The notes beneath the pieces were generated by a model. The model searched no databases. It worked only from the letters and a program-made list of their open reading frames with translations, and was not told the DNA's origin. A stretch of 7,778 nt of DNA from Bacillota bacterium (GTDB lineage Bacteria; Bacillota; Clostridia; Clostridiales; Clostridiaceae), in NCBI GenBank assembly GCA_023440105.1, contig JAEXSY010000210.1:1-7778 (forward strand), written 5' to 3'. Shown one piece after another: positions 1-5,564 of the stretch; positions within the stretch are counted from its first letter, which is position 1; every line of letters begins with the position of its first letter. The translations under genes were made by a program, and so were the position numbers.

Positions 1-599
1 CTACAGATCTCTTTTAAGTTTGATGTCTTAGAATGGCATATAGTTACCGTAGCATTTTCTTGAAGAAGCAAATTAGCCGCAGGCTTTCCTACAATAGTAC
101 TCCTACCTATAACCACAGCCCTTAAACCCTGAAGGTTATCTTTAACAGATTTGATAAGTCTCAATATACTTTCTGCAGTGCAGGGCACGAAGGTTTCCTC
201 TCCTTTATATAATCTGCTAATGTTTATATCACTCTGTCCATCTACATCTTTTTCAGGGGAAATAGATGATAGCACTTTATTTATGTTAATCCCTTTAGGT
301 AGTGGTAACTGGATAATTATTCCGTGTATATCAGGATTATCATTGGCACTGTATATTTCATTTAAGAGCTTATCTTCTTTTATAGTTTCTTTATAAGACT
401 TCCTAATAAATTTTATACCTAAGGATTCAGAAACCTTTTGTTGATTTGAGATATAATATTCAGATCCTGGATCTTCTCCTACTTGAATAGATAATAAACA
501 AGGAGATGTCTTACCTTGTTCTTCTAAAATCTTTGTATAGTTCTTAATATCCTCTTTCAGCTTATTGGCCAAAACCTTTCCACTTAATAATTCACCCAT
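1..599 (-). CDS. folD: FolD, methylenetetrahydrofolate dehydrogenase (bifunctional family), C-terminus cut off by window edge
   Basis: Cytosolic one-carbon enzyme that interconverts 5,10-methylene- and 5,10-methenyl-tetrahydrofolate with NAD(P), and in most bacteria also hydrolyses methenyl- to 10-formyl-THF. I translated 199 N-terminal residues; the family is about 280-290 residues, so roughly 85 residues lie beyond position 1. Visible motifs: VGEDPGSEYY at about 40-49, the QLPLP folate/catalytic loop at 97-101, KDVDG at 117-121, PCTAES at 139-144, and the Rossmann segment VVIGRSTIVGKP at 162-173, followed by ATVTICHSKT at 183-192. The ATG at 599-597 has AGGAG (612-608) 8 nt upstream and follows nusB by 14 nt, so the two are probably cotranscribed. 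Oddity: the residue four after Tyr49, normally the catalytic Lys (Lys54 in E. coli), is Gln53. This is also seen in clostridial FolD sequences as I remember them, and it predicts loss of cyclohydrolase activity. Family assignment is very secure. Confidence 0.96.
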   Translation of the reverse strand, partial: MGELLSGKVLANKLKEDIKNYTKILEEQGKTSPCLLSIQVGEDPGSEYYISNQQKVSESLGIKFIRKSYKETIKEDKLLNEIYSANDNPDIHGIIIQLPLPKGININKVLSSISPEKDVDGQSDINISRLYKGEETFVPCTAESILRLIKSVKDNLQGLRAVVIGRSTIVGKPAANLLLQENATVTICHSKTSNLKEIC

Positions 600-613
600 T
601 ATCATCACTCCTA

Positions 614-1027
614 TTATTTACCTTTTGATTTATAAATTCTGTCTAGAACAGCATTTATAAAAGCTACTGATTTATCATCTGAATAATGTTTTGAAAGCTC
701 AATAGCCTCATTGATTGCCACGGGCTCAGGCGTATCCTGCGAAAATATCATTTCATATATAGCTACTCTCAAAATAGCTAAATTTATCTTTGATATCCTT
801 CCAAGCTTCCAATTATCAGAATTCTCTTCAATTATAACATTAATAGCTTCTATATTCTCATTTATACCGGTAACAATTTTTTTAATAAAGTTCATGTCTA
901 GGGAGTTTGTTTCTAAATCTTCATTAAAAAAATCAGTTTCTTCCATTATTTCTTCTATAGGACGTGAATTAATGGTTCCTTCAAAAATTATTTTCATTGC
1001 TACTTCTCTAGATTTTTTTCTATTCAT
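614..1027 (-). CDS. nusB: NusB, transcription antitermination factor
   Basis: Small all-alpha RNA-binding protein. With NusE (S10) it binds boxA in nascent rRNA leaders and supports antitermination and rRNA maturation. The 137-residue product has normal family length. Family landmarks: the N-terminal basic helix NRKKSREVAMKIIFEG (2-17, the usual R-R-x-A-R-E-x-A-L-Q-x-L-Y region); W73 followed by RISKINLAILRVAIYEM (78-93); PVAINEAIELSKHYS (102-116); and VAFINAVLDRI (121-131), where most relatives have FVNGVLD. Two in-frame ATGs are adjacent (1030 and 1027). AGGAGG at 1038-1033 ends only 2 nt before the first but 5 nt before the second, so I chose the second. It sits between yqhY and folD, the same order as in Bacillus (yqhY, yqhZ/nusB, folD). 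A hairpin separates it from yqhY, so its level may be set by read-through plus a weak local promoter. Confidence 0.95.
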   Translation of the reverse strand: MNRKKSREVAMKIIFEGTINSRPIEEIMEETDFFNEDLETNSLDMNFIKKIVTGINENIEAINVIIEENSDNWKLGRISKINLAILRVAIYEMIFSQDTPEPVAINEAIELSKHYSDDKSVAFINAVLDRIYKSKGK

Positions 1028-1032
1028 CATTT

Positions 1033-1038
1033 CCTCCT
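1033..1038 (-). promoter_or_regulatory. nusB ribosome binding site (decides between two adjacent ATGs)
   Basis: The minus strand reads AGGAGGAAATGATG. The perfect AGGAGG is too close (2 nt) to the first ATG and workable (5 nt) for the second, so initiation at 1027 is favoured. Confidence 0.8.
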
Positions 1039-1055
1039 ATTAATTCCTTGGTTAT

Positions 1056-1084
1056 ATTATATTATCAACATTTTAGTTAACTTT
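1056..1084 (-). promoter_or_regulatory. nusB: Weak candidate promoter for nusB-folD
   Basis: A perfect TATAAT lies at 1061-1056 on the minus strand, about 30 nt before the nusB start and after the yqhY hairpin. At 17-nt spacing the -35 position (1084-1079) is AAAGTT, a poor match, and there is no TG extension. The region is AT-rich, so a chance TATAAT is quite possible. Most nusB-folD transcript may instead come from the yqhY promoter. Confidence 0.25.
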
Positions 1085-1122
1085 AAAACACAATGAAACA
1101 CCCTCTGGAATACAGAGGGTGT
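1085..1122 (-). terminator. Hairpin after yqhY, weak or attenuating intrinsic terminator
   Basis: A perfect 10-bp stem with a 5-nt loop: arms 1122-1113 (ACACCCTCTG) and 1107-1098 (CAGAGGGTGT), starting 3 nt after the yqhY stop codon. On the minus strand it is followed by TTCATTGTGTTTT, an interrupted U-tract, so termination is probably partial. It would lower nusB-folD expression relative to yqhY. It could instead be a processing or stability hairpin. Confidence 0.6.
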
Positions 1123-1125
1123 AAA

Positions 1126-1515
1126 TTACTCAGCAGTTATTTCTTGATTTACAGTTTTAGGAACAATGATGTTCTGTACAAATACATTTACTGAGTTCAC
1201 GTTAAGACCAGTCATAGACTCAACGGTCTTTTTAACATTTTCCTGTACCTGAAGCACTACCTCAGGGATTTTCACACCGTATTCTACACCTATATTTAAT
1301 TCAATAGTTGTAGAGTTCTCTTCAACAGTTACTTTTACTCCTTTGGTGACGTTCTTCTTTCCTGTTAGCATGTGTGTAATACCACCAGTAACGCCTTGAT
1401 TAATCTCGACTATACCATTGATTTCTGCTGCTGCTATACCTGCAATAACGCACACCACATCATCAGAAATTTTTACAACACCAAGGTTTGCATTTTTGTT
1501 TAAGGTCTCACTCAT
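1126..1515 (-). CDS. yqhY: YqhY-type Asp23/Gls24 family protein
   Basis: A 129-residue protein of the Asp23/Gls24 (DUF322) family, which includes envelope-stress proteins and the Bacillus YqhY protein next to nusB, linked there to control of acetyl-CoA carboxylase. Family features in order: GVVKISDDVVCVIAGIAAAEINGIVEI (12-38), the TGKKNVTKGVKVTVEE segment (51-66), an alternating strand IELNIGVEYGVKIPEVV (71-87), the helix VQENVKKTVESMTGL (90-104), and the closing strand VNSVNVFVQNI (106-116). No membrane segment or signal peptide is present, so it is probably cytosolic. A TTG nine codons upstream (1542) keeps the frame open, but AAAGGAGGG at 1533-1525 lies 9 nt before the ATG at 1515-1513, which settles the start. 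It has its own strong promoter directly after spoIIIAH. The symbol rests on family plus position beside nusB; the molecular role in clostridia is not known to me. Confidence 0.9.
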   Translation of the reverse strand: MSETLNKNANLGVVKISDDVVCVIAGIAAAEINGIVEINQGVTGGITHMLTGKKNVTKGVKVTVEENSTTIELNIGVEYGVKIPEVVLQVQENVKKTVESMTGLNVNSVNVFVQNIIVPKTVNQEITAE

Positions 1516-1524
1516 TTTATTTAA

Positions 1525-1533
1525 CCCTCCTTT
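1525..1533 (-). promoter_or_regulatory. yqhY: yqhY ribosome binding site (decides the start)
   Basis: AAAGGAGGG on the minus strand, 9 nt before the ATG at 1515. It lies inside the longer TTG-initiated frame, so that upstream TTG (1542) is not the start. Confidence 0.85.
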
Positions 1534-1561
1534 GCTCACCAAAACTTGTAATCTAAAGTTA

Positions 1562-1590
1562 ATTATATCAAAATGCTGTGTATATTACAA
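1562..1590 (-). promoter_or_regulatory. yqhY: Vegetative (sigma-A) promoter for yqhY-nusB-folD
   Basis: On the minus strand: -35 TTGTAA (1590-1585), exactly 17 nt of spacer, then -10 TATAAT (1567-1562) preceded by TG plus one base (extended -10, TGATATAAT). The -35 begins immediately after the spoIIIAH stop codon. Predicted transcription start is near 1555, about 40 nt before the yqhY ATG. I see no terminator between spoIIIAH and this promoter, so sporulation transcripts may also read into yqhY. This is the best promoter match in the window. Confidence 0.8.
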
Positions 1591-2091
1591 TTATTCTTTT
1601 GTTTCAATAACTACATCTATTAATTGTGATATGCTAGTTATTACTTCCTGTATTTGACTGGCCTGCTTTTGTGTTAGCTTTTCATTTGATTTCACATAAA
1701 CTCTTGCCTGGTTGTTCTCTATAAGGCAAATAGCATCCTGAAATCCTTTCCCTTTAAGAGATAACTCTATATCATTTTCATACCTTTGATTAGTGGTTAA
1801 CTTCGTATACTCTTCAGTAGCCTTGTCCTTATTCTCTTGAGAAGTATTAGCGTCCTGTATTATTCCTTGAAGGGTTTGAATAGCTCTTGTATCCTTCTGA
1901 TCTTTAACAGCTCTAGCATGAGTAAAATAATCTTTATTGTTATCAGCAATAGAATCATCTAATTTGTCTACAGAAGTAATATTGGAATTACCCACCTTCT
2001 TTAATGGATCATTAACCCTATTGGCCAGGATGCCTGTACATATAATTAATGCTAGTAAAGTTAAAATAACACCTGCTTGTTTTTTGTTCAT
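1591..2091 (-). CDS. spoIIIAH: SpoIIIAH, stage III sporulation protein AH (mother-cell partner of SpoIIQ)
   Basis: Bitopic mother-cell membrane protein whose ectodomain in the intermembrane space binds forespore SpoIIQ, forming the SpoIIIAH-SpoIIQ channel ring needed for engulfment and late forespore gene expression. The 166-residue product has a single N-terminal membrane segment (about 7-24, GVILTLLALIICTGIL). A polar, probably helical linker (about 45-105) follows, then a C-terminal ring-building-motif/YscJ-FliF-like domain: ENDIELSLKGKGFQDAICLI at 105-124 and KLTQKQASQIQEVITSI at 138-154. It is shorter than B. subtilis SpoIIIAH (218), mainly in the linker, as is common in clostridia. The ATG has GGGAGGATC 5-8 nt upstream. 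The gap to spoIIIAG is 39 nt, so unlike the genes before it, it is not tightly coupled and has its own strong RBS. Last gene of the operon. Confidence 0.95.
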   Translation of the reverse strand: MNKKQAGVILTLLALIICTGILANRVNDPLKKVGNSNITSVDKLDDSIADNNKDYFTHARAVKDQKDTRAIQTLQGIIQDANTSQENKDKATEEYTKLTTNQRYENDIELSLKGKGFQDAICLIENNQARVYVKSNEKLTQKQASQIQEVITSISQLIDVVIETKE

Positions 2092-2130
2092 TTTAAGATC
2101 CTCCCATCTTTTATTCTAATGAATTATATG

Positions 2131-2703
2131 CTACTTTTTCATTGGATATACATACACTTTATCTAAATTTAAATCATATAACCTTGAAATAGCATTCTCT
2201 ATATCATATTTAATCAAGGTATCTTCTGCACCTTCAGCTATAACTACAACTCCTGTTATCCTTGGCTTATTAACCTTAAGTATAAATGGTGAAGTCCCAT
2301 TACCTTGGTTTTGCATAACAACACTCGTACCATCGCTGCTTTGGTTGTTCGTTCTCTTTCCTCCCTGATTATCTGTTTCTTCTGTATAAGTATTGCTATT
2401 ATTATTTTCTGTTGCAGGTATTTGCTCTTCCCCACTTTCGAAGTATATCATCACCTCAACTTCTCCGACCCCCTTCATTTTTGACAAGATAGACTGGAGT
2501 TCGCTTTTCTGCTGCTCCTCATAGGAACTAAGAGAGGTATTTAATTCTTCCTTTATTAACGAAGCAGCTGGAGTGTTACTCTCATTCCCTACATTATCTA
2601 TGACAATATAAGTTAAAACTAAGATAAGTATTAAAATTACGTAATTCCAATTAGGTTTATTTTTATCAAGTTTCAAAACGGTTAGTAACTTTTTAATATC
2701 CAT
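2131..2703 (-). CDS. spoIIIAG: SpoIIIAG, ring-forming protein of the SpoIIIA complex
   Basis: Bitopic membrane protein; known homologues assemble a large ring in the space between mother cell and forespore, stacked with the SpoIIIAH-SpoIIQ ring. The 190 residues comprise a short cytoplasmic start, one membrane segment (about 21-37, YVILILILVLTYIVIDN), a charged helix (about 46-78), and a ring-building motif. The motif is split: first half KMKGVGEVEVMIYFESGEE (75-93), second half PRITGVVVIAEGAEDTLIKY (147-166) and DIENAISRLYDLNLDKVYVY (167-186). The two halves are separated by an Asn/Ser/Thr/Gln-rich stretch at about 98-138, at the place where the family carries its extended beta-insertion. 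AGGAGGAG ends 3 nt before the ATG and includes the last two bases of the spoIIIAF stop, indicating coupled translation. Confidence 0.95.
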   Translation of the reverse strand: MDIKKLLTVLKLDKNKPNWNYVILILILVLTYIVIDNVGNESNTPAASLIKEELNTSLSSYEEQQKSELQSILSKMKGVGEVEVMIYFESGEEQIPATENNNSNTYTEETDNQGGKRTNNQSSDGTSVVMQNQGNGTSPFILKVNKPRITGVVVIAEGAEDTLIKYDIENAISRLYDLNLDKVYVYPMKK

Positions 2704-2712
2704 TTTCTCCTC

Positions 2713-3276
2713 CTAAAATTTAAAGATCTTTATCAAACTCTTTGATATACTCCCCTGCTCATAAAGTATATCTTCTATAGTATGCTCAACACCTTCACTA
2801 TTACTGATGGTTTGTTCATATGAGTTCTTCCCTATATTTATCTTATCGATGTTTTTTATCGAAGCATCTTTATAGCCAATTTCTAAGCTTTTTATTTCCG
2901 CTTCTTCTACCCCTTTAAAATCAACTTCAGCATTAACAGTGAAGCTATATTCAGGTAGTTCCTTCCTAAGAATAGCTGTAATCTCATCTTCAATAGCTTT
3001 TTTGAATTGCTTCTCTGTAATAGAACTCTTCAAATCATTATTAACATCTACTGAAGTGATATTTTCATTAAGCAAATAATTCTCTAGAGTAGAGTAGCCC
3101 AAAATATCCCTTCCAAAAAATGATAGAATCGGATTAATCACCACCACCATAAGTACTAGCCCCAAAATCAGCTTGCAATACTTTTTAATACTGTTATCAG
3201 GCAAAATTAGATCTACAGCCGTTATAAAAATCAATGCTGCACAGATATTTGTTATCCAACTCTTAATAAAATCCAA
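2713..3276 (-). CDS. spoIIIAF: SpoIIIAF, membrane component of the SpoIIIA complex (TTG start)
   Basis: The 187-residue product has two N-terminal membrane segments (about 5-24 and 33-52) separated by the family signature LILPDNSIKKYCKLILGLV at 23-41. A soluble domain (about 85-187) follows, proposed in homologues to adopt a ring-building-motif fold and to stack with SpoIIIAG/AH. The start codon is TTG (3276-3274): no ATG exists before the conserved first membrane helix, and GGGGTGA (3288-3282) sits 5 nt upstream. That SD contains the spoIIIAE stop TGA, so translation is probably coupled to spoIIIAE and comparatively weak. A candidate sigma-E promoter for spoIIIAG-AH lies inside the 3' end (2803-2777). 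The stop TAG overlaps the spoIIIAG SD. Confidence 0.93.
   Translation of the reverse strand: MDFIKSWITNICAALIFITAVDLILPDNSIKKYCKLILGLVLMVVVINPILSFFGRDILGYSTLENYLLNENITSVDVNNDLKSSITEKQFKKAIEDEITAILRKELPEYSFTVNAEVDFKGVEEAEIKSLEIGYKDASIKNIDKINIGKNSYEQTISNSEGVEHTIEDILYEQGSISKSLIKIFKF
2777..2803 (-). promoter_or_regulatory. spoIIIAG: Candidate internal sigma-E promoter for spoIIIAG-spoIIIAH
   Basis: Minus strand: -35 TAATAGT (2803-2797; 6 of 7 against KMATATT), 12-nt spacer, -10 CATACTAT (2784-2777; 7 of 8 against CATACAMT). The spacer is about 2 nt shorter than the usual B. subtilis 14. It is inside the spoIIIAF coding region, about 75 nt before the spoIIIAG start. From memory, B. subtilis has an essential internal spoIIIA promoter at a comparable place. 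This is a motif match only. Confidence 0.35.
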
Positions 3277-3281
3277 CTAAA

Positions 3282-3288
3282 TCACCCC
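3282..3288 (-). promoter_or_regulatory. spoIIIAF: spoIIIAF ribosome binding site containing the spoIIIAE stop codon
   Basis: GGGGTGA on the minus strand, where TGA is the spoIIIAE stop, 5 nt before the TTG start of spoIIIAF. It supports the non-ATG start and translational coupling. Confidence 0.65.
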
Positions 3289-4433
3289 AATATGATAGAT
3301 TTTCCAGAAGCAGCAATTATCGCTATCATAATAAAAAACATTACAGAAACACTTATCAATGAAGACATCAAAAGAATCAAGGAATCTCCAGCAGAAGCTA
3401 TACAAGCCACAATCTTAGAATCACTAATAGGTTCTATAAAAGCTGCGGTTAGCTTGTACACCATTGCACATAAAAACACTTTCATAATAGGTATAATTAC
3501 AATCAATAAAAGTATCAATAGTCCAATAGTACCTACTGCTCCTTTTAATATCAAAGAGTATCCTGCCACTGTCGTTATAGCATCGGACATGGCTTTTCCT
3601 ATTATAGGTATAAAGTTATCAACTGCGAACTTTGCTGTTTTTAAGGTAACGACATCAAGGGTATTTGCAGTTATACCTTTTATAGATATAAAACCTACAA
3701 CTAAGGTGATCATAAGCCCCTGCATCCACAAAACGGTTTGTTTTATTAACTTAGCTAGCCCAGACAGTTTATAGGTATCAGATATATTATTAGCAAACTG
3801 CAGAGCAAAGCAAGCAAGAATTAAAGGAATAATTATATCTCTATATATTTTGGGAGCAAGATTAACAGCAGTAAGTACTATTGGATTTAATATAGCTGCT
3901 TCACTTATCCCCCCTATAGTTGTTAATAAAAGTAATAAAACCGGTATTAGTGCAGCCATAAAGTCTGAAAGGTTTATTATTGTTTCTCGTACTATATCTA
4001 CCGAAATAATAAAACTCTTTGTAAGAATTATTACTAAAAGTCCATAGCATGCAAAATAAGCAATATTACTCAAGGAATCATTGCTAAAGGCATTTTGTAC
4101 ATTCTTAATTAAGGCAGAAATAATAGCAATTACAAGAATAAGTACCGAAAGCTTTACAAAGGATATAAGCTCTCTTATCCCTGCAGTCATAAGTGCTTTG
4201 GCTACATTTTTTATGGATATATTTCCTTCACCATTCTTTAAAAAATAGCTTATATATTCTTTGGTATTAAATTCACTGATTAGCTCTTCCTCTAACTTGA
4301 GATTATTAATATACTGATAGAGGTCATTTATTTCCTTAGTATTTTCAATCTCCTCAATGGTCTGTTGCTCAGCTCCATATGCCACTATGGGAATCAACAT
4401 TAAAAACACTAAAACGAGTAAAAATCTTTTCAT
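3282..4433 (-). CDS. spoIIIAE: SpoIIIAE, polytopic membrane channel-like component
   Basis: Largest membrane subunit of the SpoIIIA complex, expected in the mother-cell (outer forespore) membrane; a candidate transport/channel component on the basis of its many membrane segments. The 383-residue product begins with a signal-like peptide (MKRFLLVLVFLMLIPIVAYGA, likely cleavage near 20/21). A charged ectodomain (about 22-90) follows, then about seven hydrophobic segments near 92-110, 125-147, 160-178, 199-214, 236-253, 303-325 and 352-376. An upstream in-frame GTG (4448) overlaps the spoIIIAD stop by 4 nt and would add MRSEP. I prefer the ATG at 4433, which has AGGAG (4445-4441) 7 nt upstream and gives a clean signal peptide. 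Length and order match the family. The next gene starts 5 nt after its stop. Confidence 0.93.
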   Translation of the reverse strand: MKRFLLVLVFLMLIPIVAYGAEQQTIEEIENTKEINDLYQYINNLKLEEELISEFNTKEYISYFLKNGEGNISIKNVAKALMTAGIRELISFVKLSVLILVIAIISALIKNVQNAFSNDSLSNIAYFACYGLLVIILTKSFIISVDIVRETIINLSDFMAALIPVLLLLLTTIGGISEAAILNPIVLTAVNLAPKIYRDIIIPLILACFALQFANNISDTYKLSGLAKLIKQTVLWMQGLMITLVVGFISIKGITANTLDVVTLKTAKFAVDNFIPIIGKAMSDAITTVAGYSLILKGAVGTIGLLILLLIVIIPIMKVFLCAMVYKLTAAFIEPISDSKIVACIASAGDSLILLMSSLISVSVMFFIMIAIIAASGKSIILG

Positions 4434-4440
4434 AGGTTCA

Positions 4441-4445
4441 CTCCT
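4441..4445 (-). promoter_or_regulatory. spoIIIAE: spoIIIAE ribosome binding site (decides ATG over upstream GTG)
   Basis: AGGAG on the minus strand, 7 nt before ATG 4433 and touching the spoIIIAD stop (TGAGGAG). The competing GTG at 4448 lies upstream of this SD and has no SD of its own at proper spacing. Confidence 0.75.
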
Positions 4446-4828
4446 CACATTATTTTGAGTATTGACTCTAGAAGTGACATTAATATTGGTATTGCTAAAA
4501 CTAATATCATTATTTTTCCTGACAGCTCAATTTTATGAGCTATGTTGGAGGCTTCAGCATCCTTACATATTTCGCTGCCAAAGGAGGTTATAAAAGCAAT
4601 CCCAATTATTTTAAATACAATATTAAGATAAGCTGTATCTATATTGGCCTTATTAGATATATCCTGCATAAATGAAAATACTGCAAAGAGCTTATCTAAA
4701 ATAAATATAACAATGATTGTCCCAGTTACCAGTGAGATTAAAACTGCAATGGCATCTCTTCTATCCTTAAATACCATGTATATAAACATTCCAATTAAAC
4801 CCAATGAAACTATTTTAAATATTTCCAT
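4445..4828 (-). CDS. spoIIIAD: SpoIIIAD, small integral membrane component
   Basis: A 127-residue membrane protein of the SpoIIIAC/AD family, part of the mother-cell SpoIIIA machine. Hydrophobic segments lie near 5-20, 27-50, 68-84 and 105-122, the usual three-to-four-helix layout. The family signature is visible as GSEICKDAEASNIAHKIELSGKI (84-106). The ATG start is preceded by AGGTGA (4838-4833), which contains the last two bases of the spoIIIAC stop TAG, so translation is probably handed over from spoIIIAC. Its own stop TGA forms part of the spoIIIAE SD. Length matches relatives (about 125-133). Confidence 0.94.
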   Translation of the reverse strand: MEIFKIVSLGLIGMFIYMVFKDRRDAIAVLISLVTGTIIVIFILDKLFAVFSFMQDISNKANIDTAYLNIVFKIIGIAFITSFGSEICKDAEASNIAHKIELSGKIMILVLAIPILMSLLESILKIM

Positions 4829-4836
4829 ACTATCAC

Positions 4837-5034
4837 CTAAAAAATGAACATAGTCTTTAGGGATGTGAATAGCTCTTTAATTAAATTCAAAACTAATAAT
4901 AGAATTATTACTAAGCCAGCTATGTTTACCATATATCCAATCTCATCTTTTCCACTGCTTTTTAGAAGCTTATCCAAAACTATAATTAGAATACCTATTC
5001 CTCCAATTTTGAATAATAAACTTACATCCAGCAT
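4837..5034 (-). CDS. spoIIIAC: SpoIIIAC, small integral membrane component
   Basis: A 65-residue hydrophobic protein, the size typical of SpoIIIAC (about 65-68). It begins MLDVSLLFKIGGIGILIIVL (first membrane helix about 4-22), followed by a polar turn KLLKSSGKDEIG (22-33), a second helix (about 35-53), and a short amphipathic tail ending KTMFIF. The open frame extends 16 codons further upstream into spoIIIAB, but AAGGAG at 5047-5042 lies 7 nt before the ATG at 5034 and the sequence from that ATG matches the family. The SD starts within the spoIIIAB stop (TAAGGAG). It and SpoIIIAD share the same family fold. Role within the complex: membrane part of the intercellular apparatus; the detailed mechanism is not established. 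Confidence 0.93.
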   Translation of the reverse strand: MLDVSLLFKIGGIGILIIVLDKLLKSSGKDEIGYMVNIAGLVIILLLVLNLIKELFTSLKTMFIF

Positions 5035-5041
5035 AACCTCA

Positions 5042-5047
5042 CTCCTT
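5042..5047 (-). promoter_or_regulatory. spoIIIAC: spoIIIAC ribosome binding site (decides the start)
   Basis: AAGGAG on the minus strand, fused to the spoIIIAB stop as TAAGGAG, 7 nt before ATG 5034. It excludes the longer 81-codon reading. Confidence 0.85.
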
Positions 5048-5564
5048 ATAGTATAATAATGACGATTCCAAGGCCTACACAAACACCAAGATATCTATAC
5101 ATCTTCAAATTTTTCTTCATAAGCTCTTCTGACTCTTCTATAGGTCCTTTAACGGTTTCCAAAAACAAATTAAATATCTTTTCATGTCCAATAATATCAA
5201 CTTCCCCTAAGCTCTTAAATAAGTCAGATAGTAGAAGCTCATCAGAGCTGCTTAGAAAAAGCTTATCACAATGACTTTTATAAGCTGCAGTATAAGCAAT
5301 ATATACACTTTCACAGGATCCCTTTCTAAGGATATCAGCTAGATCAAAAAAGAACATTTTAATATCACCTGAACTTTTTTCATATACATGTTCAATAGCT
5401 TCAGGCAAAGGAGTGTAGGTATAAAGTATTTCATTTTGCAGCTGAAGAACCGCTCTTCGAAGCTCTCTAAGACTATACACTCTTCTTTTATATCTTTCTC
5501 CAAAGCTATACCCTAGAATTGAACTCAATAAAATTATTGAAAAGCATATCACACTTTTAAGCAT
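5046..5564 (-). CDS. spoIIIAB: SpoIIIAB, GspF-like membrane-anchored component
   Basis: A 172-residue protein (B. subtilis 171), related in homologue structures to the cytoplasmic domains of GspF-type secretion platform proteins, and thus the likely partner of the SpoIIIAA ATPase. Layout: N-terminal membrane helix (about 4-21), basic ERYKRRVYSLRELRRAVLQLQNEI (23-46), a helical soluble body with TPLPEAIEHV (51-60) and LGEVDIIGHEKIFNLFL (119-135), and a C-terminal hydrophobic helix GVCVGLGIVIIIL to the last residue. An in-frame ATG at 5585 would add MKFGEEY. I prefer ATG 5564 because GGAGAA (5576-5571) is at good spacing and the length fits. The start codon lies inside spoIIIAA, overlapping its last 8 nt. 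Confidence 0.93.
   Translation of the reverse strand: MLKSVICFSIILLSSILGYSFGERYKRRVYSLRELRRAVLQLQNEILYTYTPLPEAIEHVYEKSSGDIKMFFFDLADILRKGSCESVYIAYTAAYKSHCDKLFLSSSDELLLSDLFKSLGEVDIIGHEKIFNLFLETVKGPIEESEELMKKNLKMYRYLGVCVGLGIVIIIL

Noticed and set aside
45..66. Similarity between the folD segment near 45-66 and the efp leader near 7607-7628 (both contain TACCGTA followed by CATTT)
   Set aside because: Short, interrupted match in AT-rich DNA, one copy in coding sequence; no flanking features suggest a repeat element.
600..613. Possible folate-responsive regulatory RNA before folD
   Set aside because: The gap to nusB is only 14 nt and is taken up by the RBS; there is no room for a riboswitch.
3292..3774. 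A 160-codon open frame on the plus strand, antisense to spoIIIAE
   Set aside because: It lies fully inside a well-conserved membrane gene, has no ribosome binding site before its ATG, and its hydrophobic composition is a by-product of the opposite strand. The same holds for the other plus-strand frames (for example 711-1043, 151-396, 3850-4047, 5823-6053).
5035..5082. Longer 81-codon form of spoIIIAC beginning inside spoIIIAB
   Set aside because: The extra 16 residues have no family counterpart, and AAGGAG points to the ATG at 5034.
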